Shown here: piece by piece, positions 1 through 11,523 of the stretch | Layout of the letters: each line of letters begins with the position of its first letter | Numbering within the stretch: position 1 is the first letter of the stretch | Assembly (NCBI GenBank): GCA_040954595.2 | Contig: CM082578.2 | Location: forward strand, 2,480,001 to 2,544,000 | Reading direction: 5' to 3' | Length of the DNA stretch: 64,000 bases | Source of the DNA: Balanoglossus misakiensis | Taxonomy: Eukaryota > Hemichordata | Position numbers and translations under genes: made by a program | The notes under the pieces: model-generated | Databases searched by the model: none | The model's input: the letters and a program-made list of their open reading frames with translations, nothing else | Told to the model about the DNA's origin: nothing

Positions 1-438
1 ATTCAATTGTTGTCTACCATTCAATTTTAATTCATTTGACTGAGTTATGTGTAGACCTAAACGTTCATGAAAATTACAATAGCAGACGCGGGTTTTCCAG
101 CAATCCTATGGGAAAAGACAAATTGAAAGCGCTTGTACAGATTGTAATTTATACTCGGTTGGCTGCTGTCTTCCACGTGGATCTATTCATGGTGTAAGGT
201 GTGCCTCAATACTTTCAATTTCATTCGACGCTAATGTTTAGACCATGTAATTAGTTCTACTGTATGGAGATAGTCAATTATAGAGGCCCTGGTCTGCCTT
301 TAGGGTTCATGTAAATCTTGACATTCTTATGATAGCAATTGGTCCGACTTGCTGCTTTGAACCATGTATTGTTTTGGCATTGCTGCACTCAATGTCGAAT
401 ACGCCCGGCTGCGATTATTCCTACACGTAGGCCTAACT
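1..438. other. No gene seen
   Basis: AT-rich sequence with no convincing ORF, RNA gene or repeat structure visible. It leads directly into the 127-bp array. Confidence 0.5.
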
Positions 439-1137
439 CATATTCCGTTGTGATGCCTAGAACACACAGGCCTGAGCGCATTAAGAAAGTTTTCCAGTAG
501 ACTCTGTAGATCGACTGTTTGTTCTAAAATATCCATGGATGCTTCCAAACACTGTCTCGTTATTTGCATATTCCGTTGTGATGCGAATACACACAGGCCG
601 GAGCGAATAAGAAAGTTTTTCGGTAGACTCTGTAGATCGACTGTTTGTTCTCAAATATCCATGGTTGCTTCCAAACGCCGTCTCGTTATTTGCATATTCC
701 GTTGTGATGCGTAGAACACACAGGCCTGAGCGCATTAAGAAAGTTTTCCAGTAGACTCTGTAGATCGACAGTTTGTTCTAAAATATCCATGGATGCTTCC
801 AAACACTGTCTCGTTATTTGCATATTCCGTTGTGATGCGAATACACACAGGCCGGAGCGAATAAGAAAGTTTTTCGGTAGACTCTGTAGATCGACTGTTT
901 GTTCTCAAATATCCATGGTTGATTCCAAACACCGTCTTGTTATTTGCATATTCCGTTGTGATGCGCAGAACACACTGGCCTGAGCGAATAAGAAAGTTTT
1001 CCGGTAGACTCTGTAGATCGACTGTTTGTTCTCAAATATCCATGGTTGCTTTCAAACACCGTCTCGTTATTTGCATATTCCGTTGTGATGCGCAGAACAC
1101 ACTGGCCCGAGTTAAGAAAGTTTTCCGGTAGACTCTG
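439..1137 (+). repeat. 127-bp tandem array with dimeric higher order
   Basis: The motif CATATTCCGTTGTGATGC recurs at 439, 567, 693, 821, 947 and 1074, a period of 126-128 bp. Copies alternate between two variants (GATGCCTAGAACACACAGG-like and GATGCGAATACACACAGG), so the first four units form a ~254-bp dimer. Short ORFs on both strands here are a by-product of the repeat. Confidence 0.9.
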
Positions 1138-1290
1138 TAGATTCGTTGAACACTGCGTCTCACGTGACTCAGTATCACACAGTCTTGGAGCAAGTCAGAC
1201 TAGTCTAAACGTCAACGCGAACGTGGGTTCTACGCGTTCACGTAAAACGTGTAGCCGAACCTGTCTATTGTCACTGTAAAGTATAAAGTA

Positions 1291-1390
1291 ATACCGTTAC
1301 TCCACCAGGGCAATGGGGTGACTAATACCGTTACACGGCCAGAGCAATGGGGTGATTAATACCGTTACTCAAGAAAGGCAATAGGTTAAG
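1291..1390 (+). repeat. 34-bp tandem repeat, 3 copies
   Basis: ATACCGTTAC recurs at 1291, 1325 and 1359, each followed by a GGGCAATGGGGTGA-like tail. The third copy is diverged. Confidence 0.75.
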
Positions 1391-1640
1391 GCTCCTCACA
1401 CCTCAATTATAAATTTCTTAAAGAAATTTATAATTTCTTAAAGAAATTCATAATTAAAGTGTATACATTTGTTGTATTGTTGCAATAAAGAATTCTATGA
1501 CTAAATTAAAATGACAAGTCAGTACAATAGTTGGTAGGATTGGTAAAACAAGAAAAGTGTAGGGGGTGGGTGTGGGAGGGGGTGTCCCCTCCCTCATAAG
1601 AAAATCTTGTAAAATACAGTACCCAAAGTTGCATTTTAAG
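1391..1640. repeat. Partial copy of the GC-rich repeat family
   Basis: Resembles the interior of the TIR elements at 1925-2945 and 63023-63749: it shares the CTCCTCACACCTCAATTATA start, the AGTTGGTA..TTGGTAAAACAA stretch and the G-rich tract facing a TGTCCCCTCCC tract. No terminal repeats are present, so it is a fragment. Confidence 0.6.
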
Positions 1641-1741
1641 CAAATTAAGTCAATGTTAGGGAGGACAAACTTTACTTTTGCCACTCCACTCAAAGTAGGC
1701 ATCGGTGGGGCGGGGTAGCAAGTACTCTGCCCTGGTACACT

Positions 1742-3320
1742 AGACAAACCAGCCAATAGGGATAGGGAGATGCAGTTTCAAAACTTTTGTTGGGAACTGA
1801 GTATAGAAATACTGGGAGCCAGAGATGCCGCTACAACCTGTAAGGTAAGCGTCAGTGCAAAATATGCTGTTTGGAGTTGTCCACCCCTTGTTGAGAATGA
1901 TCGACACACCATTGTACTGCCTAAGGAACCGTTCAGTTTTTACGGCTGGGGGGGGGGGCGGCGGAAAGTTTGTGTCATGTGTTTTCAACATCAGGCCGCC
2001 CCCCCCCTTCACCCAGGACCAAAAATGATGACTCCCCCCGTTTGACAGGCCAATAAAATATGATGACCCCCCCCCCCCCCACGCCGAAAACATTAGCCGT
2101 CCTGATCCTATGTACACTGTATGCAAGAAAGGGAATGAGGCTCCTCACACCTCAATTATAAATTTCTTAAAGTAATTGAAGTATATAATAGTATATCGTT
2201 GCAATCATGAATTATGAATAAATGAAAATAACAAGTCGATACGATAGTTGGTATGATTGGTAAAACAATAAAAGTGGCGGGGTGGGTGTTGGAGGGGGTG
2301 TCCCCCTCCCACATGAGAAAATTTTGCAAAATATCAAGCTCAAAGTTGCATTTAAAAGAAAAACAGCACTTCCATGAAAAGAATTTGAAACTGATGTCTT
2401 CCCTCATCAGTGGGTATTAAAACTGAACATTGTTTATATTTTGTAAGTATTTGTATTCTGTGTTGGCAGACATTGTAAACTGAGAAGTGAAGGGGGTGGG
2501 TTTGGGAGGGGGTGTCCCCCTCCCACGTAAGAAAATGTAATAAAAAAACAGAGCTCATATCTGAATTTTAATGATCCCAAAAGCAAATTAATTCAACTAC
2601 CGGTATGTTGGGGAGGACAGAATTAACCTTCCCCGCTCAAAGTTAGCATGGGGGGGGGGGCAAGTCCCCTGACCTGGGACACTAGATAATCCAGTCAATG
2701 ATTGAAAGGTGTTGATAAATGAAGGGGGATGGGTGTGGGAGGGGGTGTCCCACTCACACATTAGAACATTTTGTAAAATAAAAGGCGCGAAATTGCAATT
2801 CTGTGGACTCAAAAGCAACAGTTTTGTGGCAAAAGTATGTGACCCCCTAAACGTTTTAAAAAAAGATGACACCCCTCCTTTTGGACTTCAAAATTTAAGT
2901 GACCCCCCCCCCCCCCCCCAGGCGTAAAAACTGAACGGTCCCCAATAAAGATGATCCACCAATGGACGTCTTTGTGGAAATGCGCGGTCAAGTAAATATG
3001 GTGATGTGATGATTTGACTGAACAAAGGGTGTCCAACATACGGCTGATAAACAAATGACCTGGGCGAACACAGCTGGAAATAAAAGACAATTTGCCAATT
3101 AAAACTTGCAGTTCGCGTCTTGTGGCCTTTTTGTTGATGACCCATGTGTTCAGCAAATCCAGTAATTCGACGAGTTTATCCTCGGTGTCGACTTGTACGC
3201 CTAAAAGGAAAGACACGTTGTAGGTAAGATGGCCTTGCTTTGTGCCTCCTCCATCCCGAGCTGACTGAGCGCAGCGCGTAAAATGCACAACTTGACAGTG
3301 AGGCTTTTTCTGCGCCGCAG
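1742..3320 (-). pseudogene. DIRS-like retrotransposon RT/RNase H fragment, split by a TIR element (unit 1)
   Basis: The minus-strand reading at 3288-2946 carries motifs typical of the RT-RNase H junction of DIRS-like tyrosine-recombinase retrotransposons: FLLGVQVDT, RRELQVLIGKLSF, VRPGHLFISRM and a WW motif. It breaks at 2945 where a GC-rich element begins and resumes at 1924-1742 with YNGVSII and TDAYLTGCSG, the next RNase H motifs of that family. Removing the insert and one copy of its TAA target joins the two parts in frame. No tyrosine recombinase, gag or terminal repeat of a DIRS element is seen, so this is a remnant. The family call rests on recalled motifs. Confidence 0.6.
1925..2945. 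mobile_element. GC-rich TIR element, copy 1 (PIF/Harbinger-like)
   Basis: Left end GGAACCGTTCAGTTTTTAC and right end GTAAAAACTGAACGGTCCC are inverted. TAA stands on both sides (1922-1924 and 2946-2948). The interior has several G-rich/C-rich blocks of the type GGAGGGGGTGTCCCCCTCCC and no transposase ORF. The 3-bp TWA target suggests a PIF/Harbinger-type non-autonomous element; that is inference. Confidence 0.65.
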
Positions 3321-3421
3321 CAAATTAAGTCAATGTTAGGGAGGACAAACTTTACTTTTGCCACTCCACTCAAAGTAGGCATCGGTGGGGCGGGGTAGCA
3401 AGTACTCTGCCCTGGTACACT

Positions 3422-4993
3422 AGACAAACCAGCCAATAGGGATAGGGAGATGCAGTTTCAAAACTTTTGTTGGGAACTGAGTATAGAAATACTGGGAGCC
3501 AGAGATGCCGCTACAACCTGTAAGGTAAGCGTCAGTGCAAAATATGCTGTTTGGAGTTGTCCACCCCTTGTTGAGAATGATCGACACACCATTGTACTGC
3601 CTAAGGGACCGTTCAGTTTTTACGGCTGGGGGGGGGGGGCGGCGGAAAGTTTGTGTCATGTGTTTTCAACATCAGGCCACCCCCCCTTCACCCAGGACCA
3701 AAAATGATGACTCCCCCCGTTTGACAGGCCAAAAAAATATGATGACCCCCCCCCCCCACGCCGAAAACATTAGCCGTCCTGATCCTATGTACACTGTATG
3801 CAAGAAAGGGAATGAGGCTCCTCACACCTCAATTATAAATTTCTTAAAGTAATTGAAGTATATAATAGTATATCGTTGCAATCATGAATTATGAATAAAT
3901 GAAAATAACAAGTCGATACGATAGTTGGTATGATTGGTAAAACAATAAAAGTGGCGGGGTGGGTGTTGGAGGGGGTGTCCCCCTCCCACATGAGAAAATT
4001 TTGCAAAATATCAAGCTCAAAGTTGCATTTAAAAGAAAAACAGCACTTCCATGAAAAGAATTTGAAACTGATGTCTTCCCTCATCAGTGGGTATTAAAAC
4101 TGAACATTGTTTATATTTTGTAAGTATTTGTATTCTGTGTTGGCAGACATTGTAAACTGAGAAGTGAAGGGGGTGGGTTTGGGAGGGGGTGTCCCCCTCC
4201 CACGTAAGAAAATGTAATAAAAAAACAGAGCTCATATCTGAATTTTAATGATCCCAAAAGCAAATTAATTCAACTACCGGTATGTTGGGGAGGACAGAAT
4301 TAACCTTCCCCGCTCAAAGTTAGCATGGGGGGGGGGGGGGGGCAAGTCCCCTGACCTGGGACACTAGATAATCCAGTCAATGATTGAAAGGTGTTGATAA
4401 ATGAAGGGGGATGGGTGTGGGAGGGGGTGTCCCACTCACACATTAGAACATTTTGTAAAATAAAAGGCGCGAAACTGCAATTCTGTGGACTCAAAAGCAA
4501 CAGTTTTGTGGCAAAAGTATGTGACCCCCTAAACGTTTTAAAAAAAGATGACACCCCTCCTTTTGGACTTCAAAATTTAAGTGACCCCCCCCAGGCGTAA
4601 AAACTGAACGGTCCCCAATAAAGATGATCCACCAATGGACGTCTTTGTGGAAATGCGCGGTCAAGTAAATATGGTGATGTGATGATTTGACTGAACAAAG
4701 GGTGTCCAACATACGGCTGATAAACAAATGACCTGGGCGAACACAGCTGGAAATAAAAGACAATTTGCCAATTAAAACTTGCAGTTCGCGTCTTGTGGCC
4801 TTTTTGTTGATGACCCATGTGTTCAGCAAATCCAGTAATTCGACGAGTTTATCCTCGGTGTCGACTTGTACGCCTAAAAGGAAAGACACGTTGTAGGTAA
4901 GATGGCCTTGCTTTGTGCCTCCTCCATCCCGAGCTGACTGAGCGCAGGGCGTAAAATGCACAACTTGACAGTGAGGCTTTTTCTGCGCCGCAG
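3422..4993 (-). pseudogene. DIRS-like RT/RNase H fragment, split (unit 2)
   Basis: Duplicate of the fragment in unit 1, with the pieces at 4993-4622 and 3604-3422 on the minus strand. The same WW..YNGVS junction is interrupted by the same insertion, so the insertion came before the tandem duplication. The reading extends slightly further upstream (AAQKKPHCQVVHF) than in unit 1. Confidence 0.6.
3605..4618. mobile_element. GC-rich TIR element, copy 2
   Basis: Copy of 1925-2945 within the second tandem unit. Its left terminus GGGACCGTTCAGTTTTTAC is better preserved. TAA flanks both ends (3602-3604 and 4619-4621). Confidence 0.65.
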
Positions 4994-5343
4994 AAGTCAT
5001 CTAGGGAAATTAACTGCCTGAAAACCTAGCTTATTGTACATTAAAATAATATCGTTTGTGGTAGCTTTGCATGCTAACGCTGCGGAGCGAAGTCCGAATG
5101 GGAGCCGTAAGTCAATAAAAAGTGACCCCCCTCATGTATAACCAAGCAAGTGAAAATCGTGAGGATCTACTGGAAGTTGTCTATTTGCCCGCCGCAGATC
5201 GAGCTTGAAAAGGTGACACCCCGGACCTAAGGTATTGATGAAAATGGTCAATGCTGGGGTAGGTAAGGTGGTAATCATGTCTGGCCCAGGAATGTGTCTG
5301 CCGGGATATTTGCGTTAACTGAAGATGAGGGTGGGAAGCTAAA
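4994..5343. other. No gene seen
   Basis: Spacer between the tandem duplication and the long-TIR element. No ORF or repeat could be supported. Confidence 0.4.
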
Positions 5344-6748
5344 TAGTCCATGGGCCAGAGACCGAAACCCTCCCCCCCCCCCTGAGGATTTTTGCAGACA
5401 TATATTTTTGGAAAGCCTATTTATCCAGCTGTCAGAATCAGGTTGTTTGCACTCATAATAATGGTGGGTGTGGCCGTGAGGAGCGGTTGTCATGGTAACG
5501 ATAGCATAATTTTAGGGGTACTCATACAGTTAAAAAATGATATATTTCAGGATCTGAGAAAGCTAGAGAAAAAATTTAAACATTGGGTCTTATAAAGTAG
5601 GGTACGGGCTATCCAATGATTACATGACCGACAAGGTCAGAGGTCAAGTTCATCTTCAAAACGCGGGGTCAAAGTAAAAACTGCGCTATTTTTTGCATAT
5701 CGATCATACATAGTTTCGATTTACTGGAAAACGGTTTGCTCGAGGAGGTTGTAAATTGGTCATCAGGTAGCATGGAACATTAGGTTTAAGAAAAAGAAGC
5801 TGATTCACGTCTTTGATATTAAGTTATATTAAAATTCTGTTACCATAACGACGGATAGAAGATTTTGCGAAATTTCCCAAAATAAGAAACTTGCTATATC
5901 TTTGCTACCAATTAAGCTTTACATAAAATTTAAAAACTCAAACATATAATGTCGGGTGCGAGCTTTTGATTGCTAAATTGAACTTTGGGGTTCAAGGTCA
6001 AGGTCATCCCCAAATTTCGGGTCAAAGTGACAAAATGGGCATTATGGACTTTGTTCAAAATGACATTTTACGGCGAGCGCTTACTACACTGTTGGGATCT
6101 AGAATGCTATAATTTTGTATATTTTGATATTAATATTTAAATAAGATGCCACTTTTACTTCTGGATATTATTATATAAAAAAAACGCGACCGTGGGAGTG
6201 CGAGTCATGCTGATTTATGCGTTATCCCATGATGCCACTGCGGCAATAGTCCAGACAACCCGATCGAATATCTGTGTTTTAGGCACAGAGATTTTTTGGA
6301 AATTGTGCGTAAAGCACTTAAGACACATTATATACTCAAAAGCAATGTTTTTAAATCACAATCATTCATAATCATACAAAATGAATGCTACGTTTTTAAA
6401 AAAAAACGCTTGCTCATGTGAAAATGTTTTCCGGTTGTTTGTCATTGCATGGCCTCCATCTTGCTGATGAAACGTCCAGCGCTAGGTTCTGCAACTTTTT
6501 ATCATGGTGTAACGGTAGGGAACACAGTCAATGCCTGAGATGGATTGTGATCTTTTGACTTCCCAGCCTGCTAATGAACTTTTGGAAATAGTTCACAATT
6601 TTGTGAAACACATCATTGAACATCATTTCCCGCTTATGGCTGAGTTTAGACAAGAGAGGAGTAACTTTTAACTTTTGGTATGACTTTGTGTAGAGTATTA
6701 CTGCCATTAAAACTCTACCCACCGGTAGAAATGTAAGTGCATTAAGAA

Positions 6749-7960
6749 ATGGTGATTGAGATATTTTCCAAACTGCTAAGAATCAGCTATTATTACCTCT
6801 GTTGTTTTGTGCCAATCGAAACGGACTATGCAAGATACATGTCAGTACTTATTCTGGTGATGCATAGAATACCAGAAAGTGTACAAGAGTCATTAAATGA
6901 AGGGGATTTCATGGCAAACTTATCTGACGATTCACTAAAGGGTGCTGGTGGTGTCATAGGATTAAAGATGAGAGGTTTAGCACTTGAAAAGTGGTTTTGG
7001 GTGGACCGATTACTGCAAAGTTCTCTGATACATTTCACAAATAAATATGCAGTATTGGTAAACAAAATAAGATCCGATATGGAAAAGCAGTCATTAAGAG
7101 ATGGAATACTGATGTGGCAAAGCTTTAAGAATTACAAGGTGGAGCATTTGTCGACCCATTTGATCTTTCCGACCCTCATTTAAGCAACAATGAACATTAC
7201 TATATCAAAAGAAATGACTGGGGTTTTTTTCTGAGCAACTAATCATACAAGAAGAACCTGACAAACCGTGTAAGTGCTTCTATCATAGTATGACTTGCAG
7301 CAATGTAAAAATATGACAAAATGAAGAAGACGGTTTATCTTTGATTACCTGCTGTTAATACAAGTTAGAAGATGCCACTCATCGGAGTCATTGAAAATTC
7401 CAATGTTCCTACCTGTTTGTTTTCAGATGATGGACTTAAAATTCATTTCCAGGAGACAGATAGACTAGCATTGAGGCTGCCAATACCATAGTTTATGATG
7501 ACCATTCAGTCTCTGTCTGGTCCTAATCTTGTAGATAGAATTACTTTTATCGATATAGCAATAGGATTTATGGAATACATAATGTAGAATAGAGGCCGAA
7601 TTTTAGGTCCTGTTGATAATTCGCAAATACACATGATCATTGATAATTATGATGCCAAAAGGATCAAAGGATCAAAGGCCAAACACGTGATGTGGGTGTT
7701 GCTCCAGCACATCATATCATACTTGATCTAATTGCTCCGATAAAATGGACGCATTCTTGCTTACCACTAATCAGGAAAACAAAGCAAATTTTGCAAAATG
7801 CTACACATAATGAAAAAAGTAGATCTCAACATTGGTCAGAAATTAATTGTAAGTGGAGGACCAAACTTCACCACTTTTGTTGTCGCAAAAGATACAGTGA
7901 AGAAGCAGATACGCGGATTGTTCTTAGTTCTACACGCAATTGCAGCGTCTGATAGAGGGG
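6749..7960 (+). pseudogene. Decayed ORF of a transposon-associated EADTR-type protein
   Basis: The best preserved piece is the open frame 6749-7183, with LSDDSLKGAGGVIGLKMRG. A +1-frame continuation after 7130 reads AFVDPFDLSDPHL. Further downstream, in other frames, come IDNYDAKRIKG (about 7640-7670), EADTRIVL (about 7900-7925) and LHAIAASDRG (about 7932-7960). I recall this motif order (a conserved GG..RG block, a D.YD..IK block, then HEEADTR) from a large uncharacterised protein family common in marine invertebrate genomes and apparently spread with transposons. Several frameshifts and stops separate the pieces, so no functional product is expected. Confidence 0.4.
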
Positions 7961-8394
7961 CAAGATGACTCCTTACGTCAACTTGTCATATCAACAGAAA
8001 TCATCTTGATAAGAATGTGCTAAATATGATAAAACTTTGTACATATTTAAACTGAAATACCATAGAATGGCCACAATATAAGTTGAATATAGTCTTTTTA
8101 CAGTAAAAACATGCTGATAATGTATGTCCCTTTATAGCAATTGCAAATGCACTTTCGCATATTTCAAGAAATATACCAATTTTACTAAATCTTGAATTCA
8201 TCAGCTCGCCATGGGAATTGAAAATGTCATCAAGCATTTTCAAACTCTCAGAACTTAACTTTAAAATGGTGTATGACACAAAATGGTGTATGGCCAAGTC
8301 AGAGGGTTCGTTCTTTTCTTGGGAGATCTGCAACACTAATTAGAGTTGGGATATATTGAATTTTGACCCCATCTTTTGAAGGTGACCCTGAACT

Positions 8395-9010
8395 TTAAAT
8401 TTAAAATATCAAAATATAAAAACTTATAGCATTCTAGATCCAAACAGTGTAGTAAACTCGCCGTAAAATGTCATTTTGAACAAAGTCCATAATGCCCATT
8501 TTGTCACTTTGACCCGAAATTTGGGGATGACCTTGACCTTGAACCCCAAAGTTCAATTTAGCAATCAAAAGATCGCACCCAACATTATAAGTTTGAGTGT
8601 TTAAATTTTATCTAAAGCTTAATTGGTAGCAAAGATATAGCAGGATTCTTATTTTTGTGATTTTCGCAAAATCTGCTATCCGTCGTTATGGTAACAGAAT
8701 TTTAATATAAATAACAACCAAAGACGAAAATCGGCCTATTTTTCTTAAACCAAATGTTCCATGCTACCTGATGACCAATTTACAGCCTCCTCGAGCAAAC
8801 CGTTTTCCAGTAAATCGAAACTATGTATGATCGATATGCAAAAAATAGCGCAATTTTTACTTTGACCCCGCGTTTTGAAGATGAACTTGACCTCTGACCT
8901 TGTCGGTCATGTAATCATTGGATAGCCCGTACCCTACTTTATAAGACCCAATGTTTAAATTCTTTCTCTAGCTTTCTCAGAACCTGAAATATCTCATTTT
9001 AACTGTATGA
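8395..9010. repeat. Extra partial copy of the right inverted arm
   Basis: Nearly the same sequence recurs about 730 bp downstream at 9120-9740, including the shared CTTTATAAGACCCAATG motif, so the inner part of the right arm is directly duplicated. The two copies are closer to each other than to the left arm. Confidence 0.75.
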
Positions 9011-9909
9011 GTACTCTTGCTATTCCTACCATTCATTTTGTTGTCATTAAAACAGCAGGTTTTGCATATTAAGTATATGTAAACAGCAAAACAAATTAAA
9101 ATCTTTGTAAACAATACATATGTCTATCTGGAGATCAAATTATAGCATTCTAGACCCAAACAGTGTTTAGTAAACGCTCGCCGTAAAATGTCATTTTGAA
9201 CAAAAATCCATAATGTCCATTTTGTCACTTTGATCTGAAATTTGAGGATGACCTTGACCTTGATACCCAAAGTTCAAGTTAGCAATGAAAAGATCGCACC
9301 CGACATTATAAGTTTGAGTGTTTAAATTTTATCTAAAGCTTAATTGGTAGCAAAGATATAGCAGGATTCTTATTTTTGTGATTTTCGCAAAATCTGCTAT
9401 CCGTCGTTATGGTAACAGAATTTTAATATAAATAACAACCAAAGACGAAAATCGGCCTATTTTTCTTAAACCAATTGTTCCATGCTACCTGATGACCAAT
9501 TTACAGCCTCCTCGAGCAAACCGTTTTCCAGTAAATCGAAACTATGTATGATCGATATGCAAAAAATAGCGCAATTTTTACTTTGACCCCGCGTTTTGAA
9601 GATGAACTTGACCTCTGACCTTGTCGGTCATGTAATCATTGGATAGCCCGTACCCTACTTTATAAGACCCAATGTTTAAATTTTTCCTCTAGCTTTCTCA
9701 GATCCTGAAATATATCATTTTTTAACTGTATGAGTACCCCTAAAATTATGCTATCGTTACCATGACAACCGCTCCTCACGGCCACACCCACCATTATTAT
9801 GAGTGCAAACAACCTGATTCTGACAGCTGGATAAATAGGCTTTCCAAAAATATATGTCTGCAAAAATCCTCAGGGGGGGGGAGGGTTTCGGTCTCTGGCC
9901 CATGGACTA

Positions 9910-10937
9910 AAAGTCCATAATAGTACGCCTATCTGAGGTGCCCTTCTTAGGCACTGAAGACAGGGGTGAAGTCGCTATGGGAACTGAAAGTGGTTTGGAA
10001 TCAAATGGCCCAACTGTGGCACCATAGGCTACCTCTGTACAAACAAACGCATCAATATGCTGTGCGAAAAGCAGAGCTGAAACGTGATTGCGCGCGTTGG
10101 AAACAGGCAGACTTCTGAAGTTAATTCGAGAAAATCTGCAATTAATGCTACATTTGAGGTTCTGTAGTCTCGCGCGTCAAGCGGGAATGTTAAGCGCTGA
10201 AGGGACTAGAATGCGAAGCCCTGCGAAGTTAATAGGAATTAGCCCAGAGTTAAAAAAAGCTTTGTGGGTACGTGTGAACCAGTCTTTGGAAATAACAGGC
10301 GTTGGTGGCCAAGTCGAAATACTCGGTGAAACCCAATGTGGAATTAATGGGTGGAAAGCAACTTTCTAAGCTAATACCTTGTCCGGTAAAAGATCACAAT
10401 AGAAAGTACCAACGCCAATGCAGTTGTAACATAATTATATTTTGGCACATCCTGACGTAGCTGGCGCTAGTTAATGACTCTCTTCAACGTTTCAATTAAT
10501 CCTGCCGGAGATGGCGCTAATTAATGACAAACCTGGTACACCTGGGTAAACTCTTTTCTCACGCAGAGCACAGACCATATTTATTCTGTATGGGGCGGCC
10601 GTAGTAGTCCTGTTTCATAAGTCAGGTCCAAGACATATGTACAGACATCTGTGATTGGTCTATCTGGTAATCTTAGGTCCACTTGCGGCACGCTGATTGG
10701 AGGGACCTTATTAGGTTAGGTCTTATTACTATGTATTATTCACTAGACCTTTTTCGCTCCAGGGATGGGGTGACTGTGCGGGAATTTTGACTTCAGGAAC
10801 TGAAGCCTTCACGTACCACTAACCGGAATACAACATTGGAGAATGACGTGTGCCATGCTGAGGGACAGTGAGGAATTCTCCGGCTTTTGGGGGACTTTCG
10901 TGCCTCTTGAGGTAGAGTAAGTTTTATAGCGAACATA
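9910..10937. other. No recognised gene; small diverged repeat
   Basis: An open frame at 10088-10369 (+) shows no recognisable motif. Two diverged repeats of the type TGGCGCTARTTAATGAC occur near 10460 and 10510. Otherwise featureless. Confidence 0.4.
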
Positions 10938-11095
10938 GAACTTTCTAGCAAATCCTAATATGCAAATCTATGTACGCTGTATGCATTGCTGATAGTGGCG
11001 TGACGAGCGAAGAGGGAACTTTCTAGCAAATCCTAATATGCAAATCTATTCATGCTGCATGTTTTGCGGATAGAGGCGTGATTGATGGACATGGA
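10938..11095 (+). repeat. 78-bp tandem repeat, 2 copies
   Basis: AACTTTCTAGCAAATCCTAA occurs at 10939 and 11017. The copies diverge after the first ~45 bp. Confidence 0.75.
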
Positions 11096-11116
11096 ACGTT
11101 CCAGCGATTCCTCGTT

Positions 11117-11435
11117 TGTGGATGCTTCGGGAATTCGGACTTTGCCAGCAGAACTGAACGGAATTTTGTGGATGCTTGGGGAATTCGGACTTTGCCAGCA
11201 GAACTGAACGGAATTGTGTGGATGCTTAGGGAATTCGGACTTTGCCAGCAGAACTGAACGGAATTGTGTGGATGCTTCGGGAATTCGGACTTTGCCAGCA
11301 GAACTGAACGGAATTGTGTGGATGCTTCGAGACATATGACTTTGCCAGCAGAACTGAACGGAAGTTTGTGGATTCTTCGGGAATTCGGACATTGCCAGCA
11401 GAACTGAACGGAATTTCGTGGATGCGGTTGGGACT
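11117..11435. repeat. 50-bp satellite array, ~6.5 copies
   Basis: GATGCTT-like unit starts lie at 11121, 11171, 11221, 11271, 11321, 11371 and 11421, exactly 50 bp apart; the unit contains GACTTTGCCAGCAGAACTG. Because 50 is not a multiple of 3 and the minus strand lacks stops, overlapping minus-strand frames stay open for 73-130 codons. These are repeat artefacts, not genes. Confidence 0.95.
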
Positions 11436-11523
11436 TGGACATCGCAATTATATGTAAGCTTTTCGATACCGGAGTTGAACTCTGTGATTTAATTATTCAT
11501 ACATTGACATGGAGAATCCTTAA

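Larger units (their letters stand above)
1641..3320. repeat. Tandem segmental duplication, unit 1 (1680 bp)
   Basis: Begins CAAATTAAGTCAATGTTAGG and ends TTCTGCGCCGCAG; the same sequence restarts immediately at 3321. The two units are nearly identical, differing mainly in the length of C and G homopolymers, so the duplication is recent (or an assembly artefact). Each unit holds a DIRS-like fragment split by a GC-rich TIR element. Confidence 0.9.
3321..4993. repeat. Tandem segmental duplication, unit 2 (1673 bp)
   Basis: Second head-to-tail copy of the 1641-3320 segment, ending at the same TTCTGCGCCGCAG motif. The length difference is explained by homopolymer tracts. Confidence 0.9.
5344..9909. 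mobile_element. 4.6-kb element with ~0.8-kb inverted arms
   Basis: The left end TAGTCCATGGGCCAGAGACC is mirrored at the right end (GGTCTCTGGCCCATGGACTA). The arms 5344-~6150 and ~9120-9909 are inverted copies, including the C-run next to TGAGGATTTTTGCAGAC and several TGACCTTGACC motifs. A further partial copy of the right arm lies at 8395-9010. TA at each outer edge may be the target duplication. The centre (6150-8395) holds a decayed ORF. The arms are not identical and the coding part is broken, so the element looks dead. Superfamily not determined. Confidence 0.7.

Noticed and set aside
1740-3707. Pro- and Gly-run proteins on both strands at 1.7-3.7 kb and 3.4-4.6 kb
   Set aside because: Runs are translated C and G homopolymers of the GC-rich TIR element; only the DIRS-like parts have real motifs.
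5950-9260. TGACCTTGACC motifs as nuclear-receptor response elements
   Set aside because: They occur within the inverted arms of a transposon and are copied with them; no gene nearby.
11033-11447. Three overlapping minus-strand genes
   Set aside because: Frames of one 50-bp satellite; identical repeats in shifted frames.
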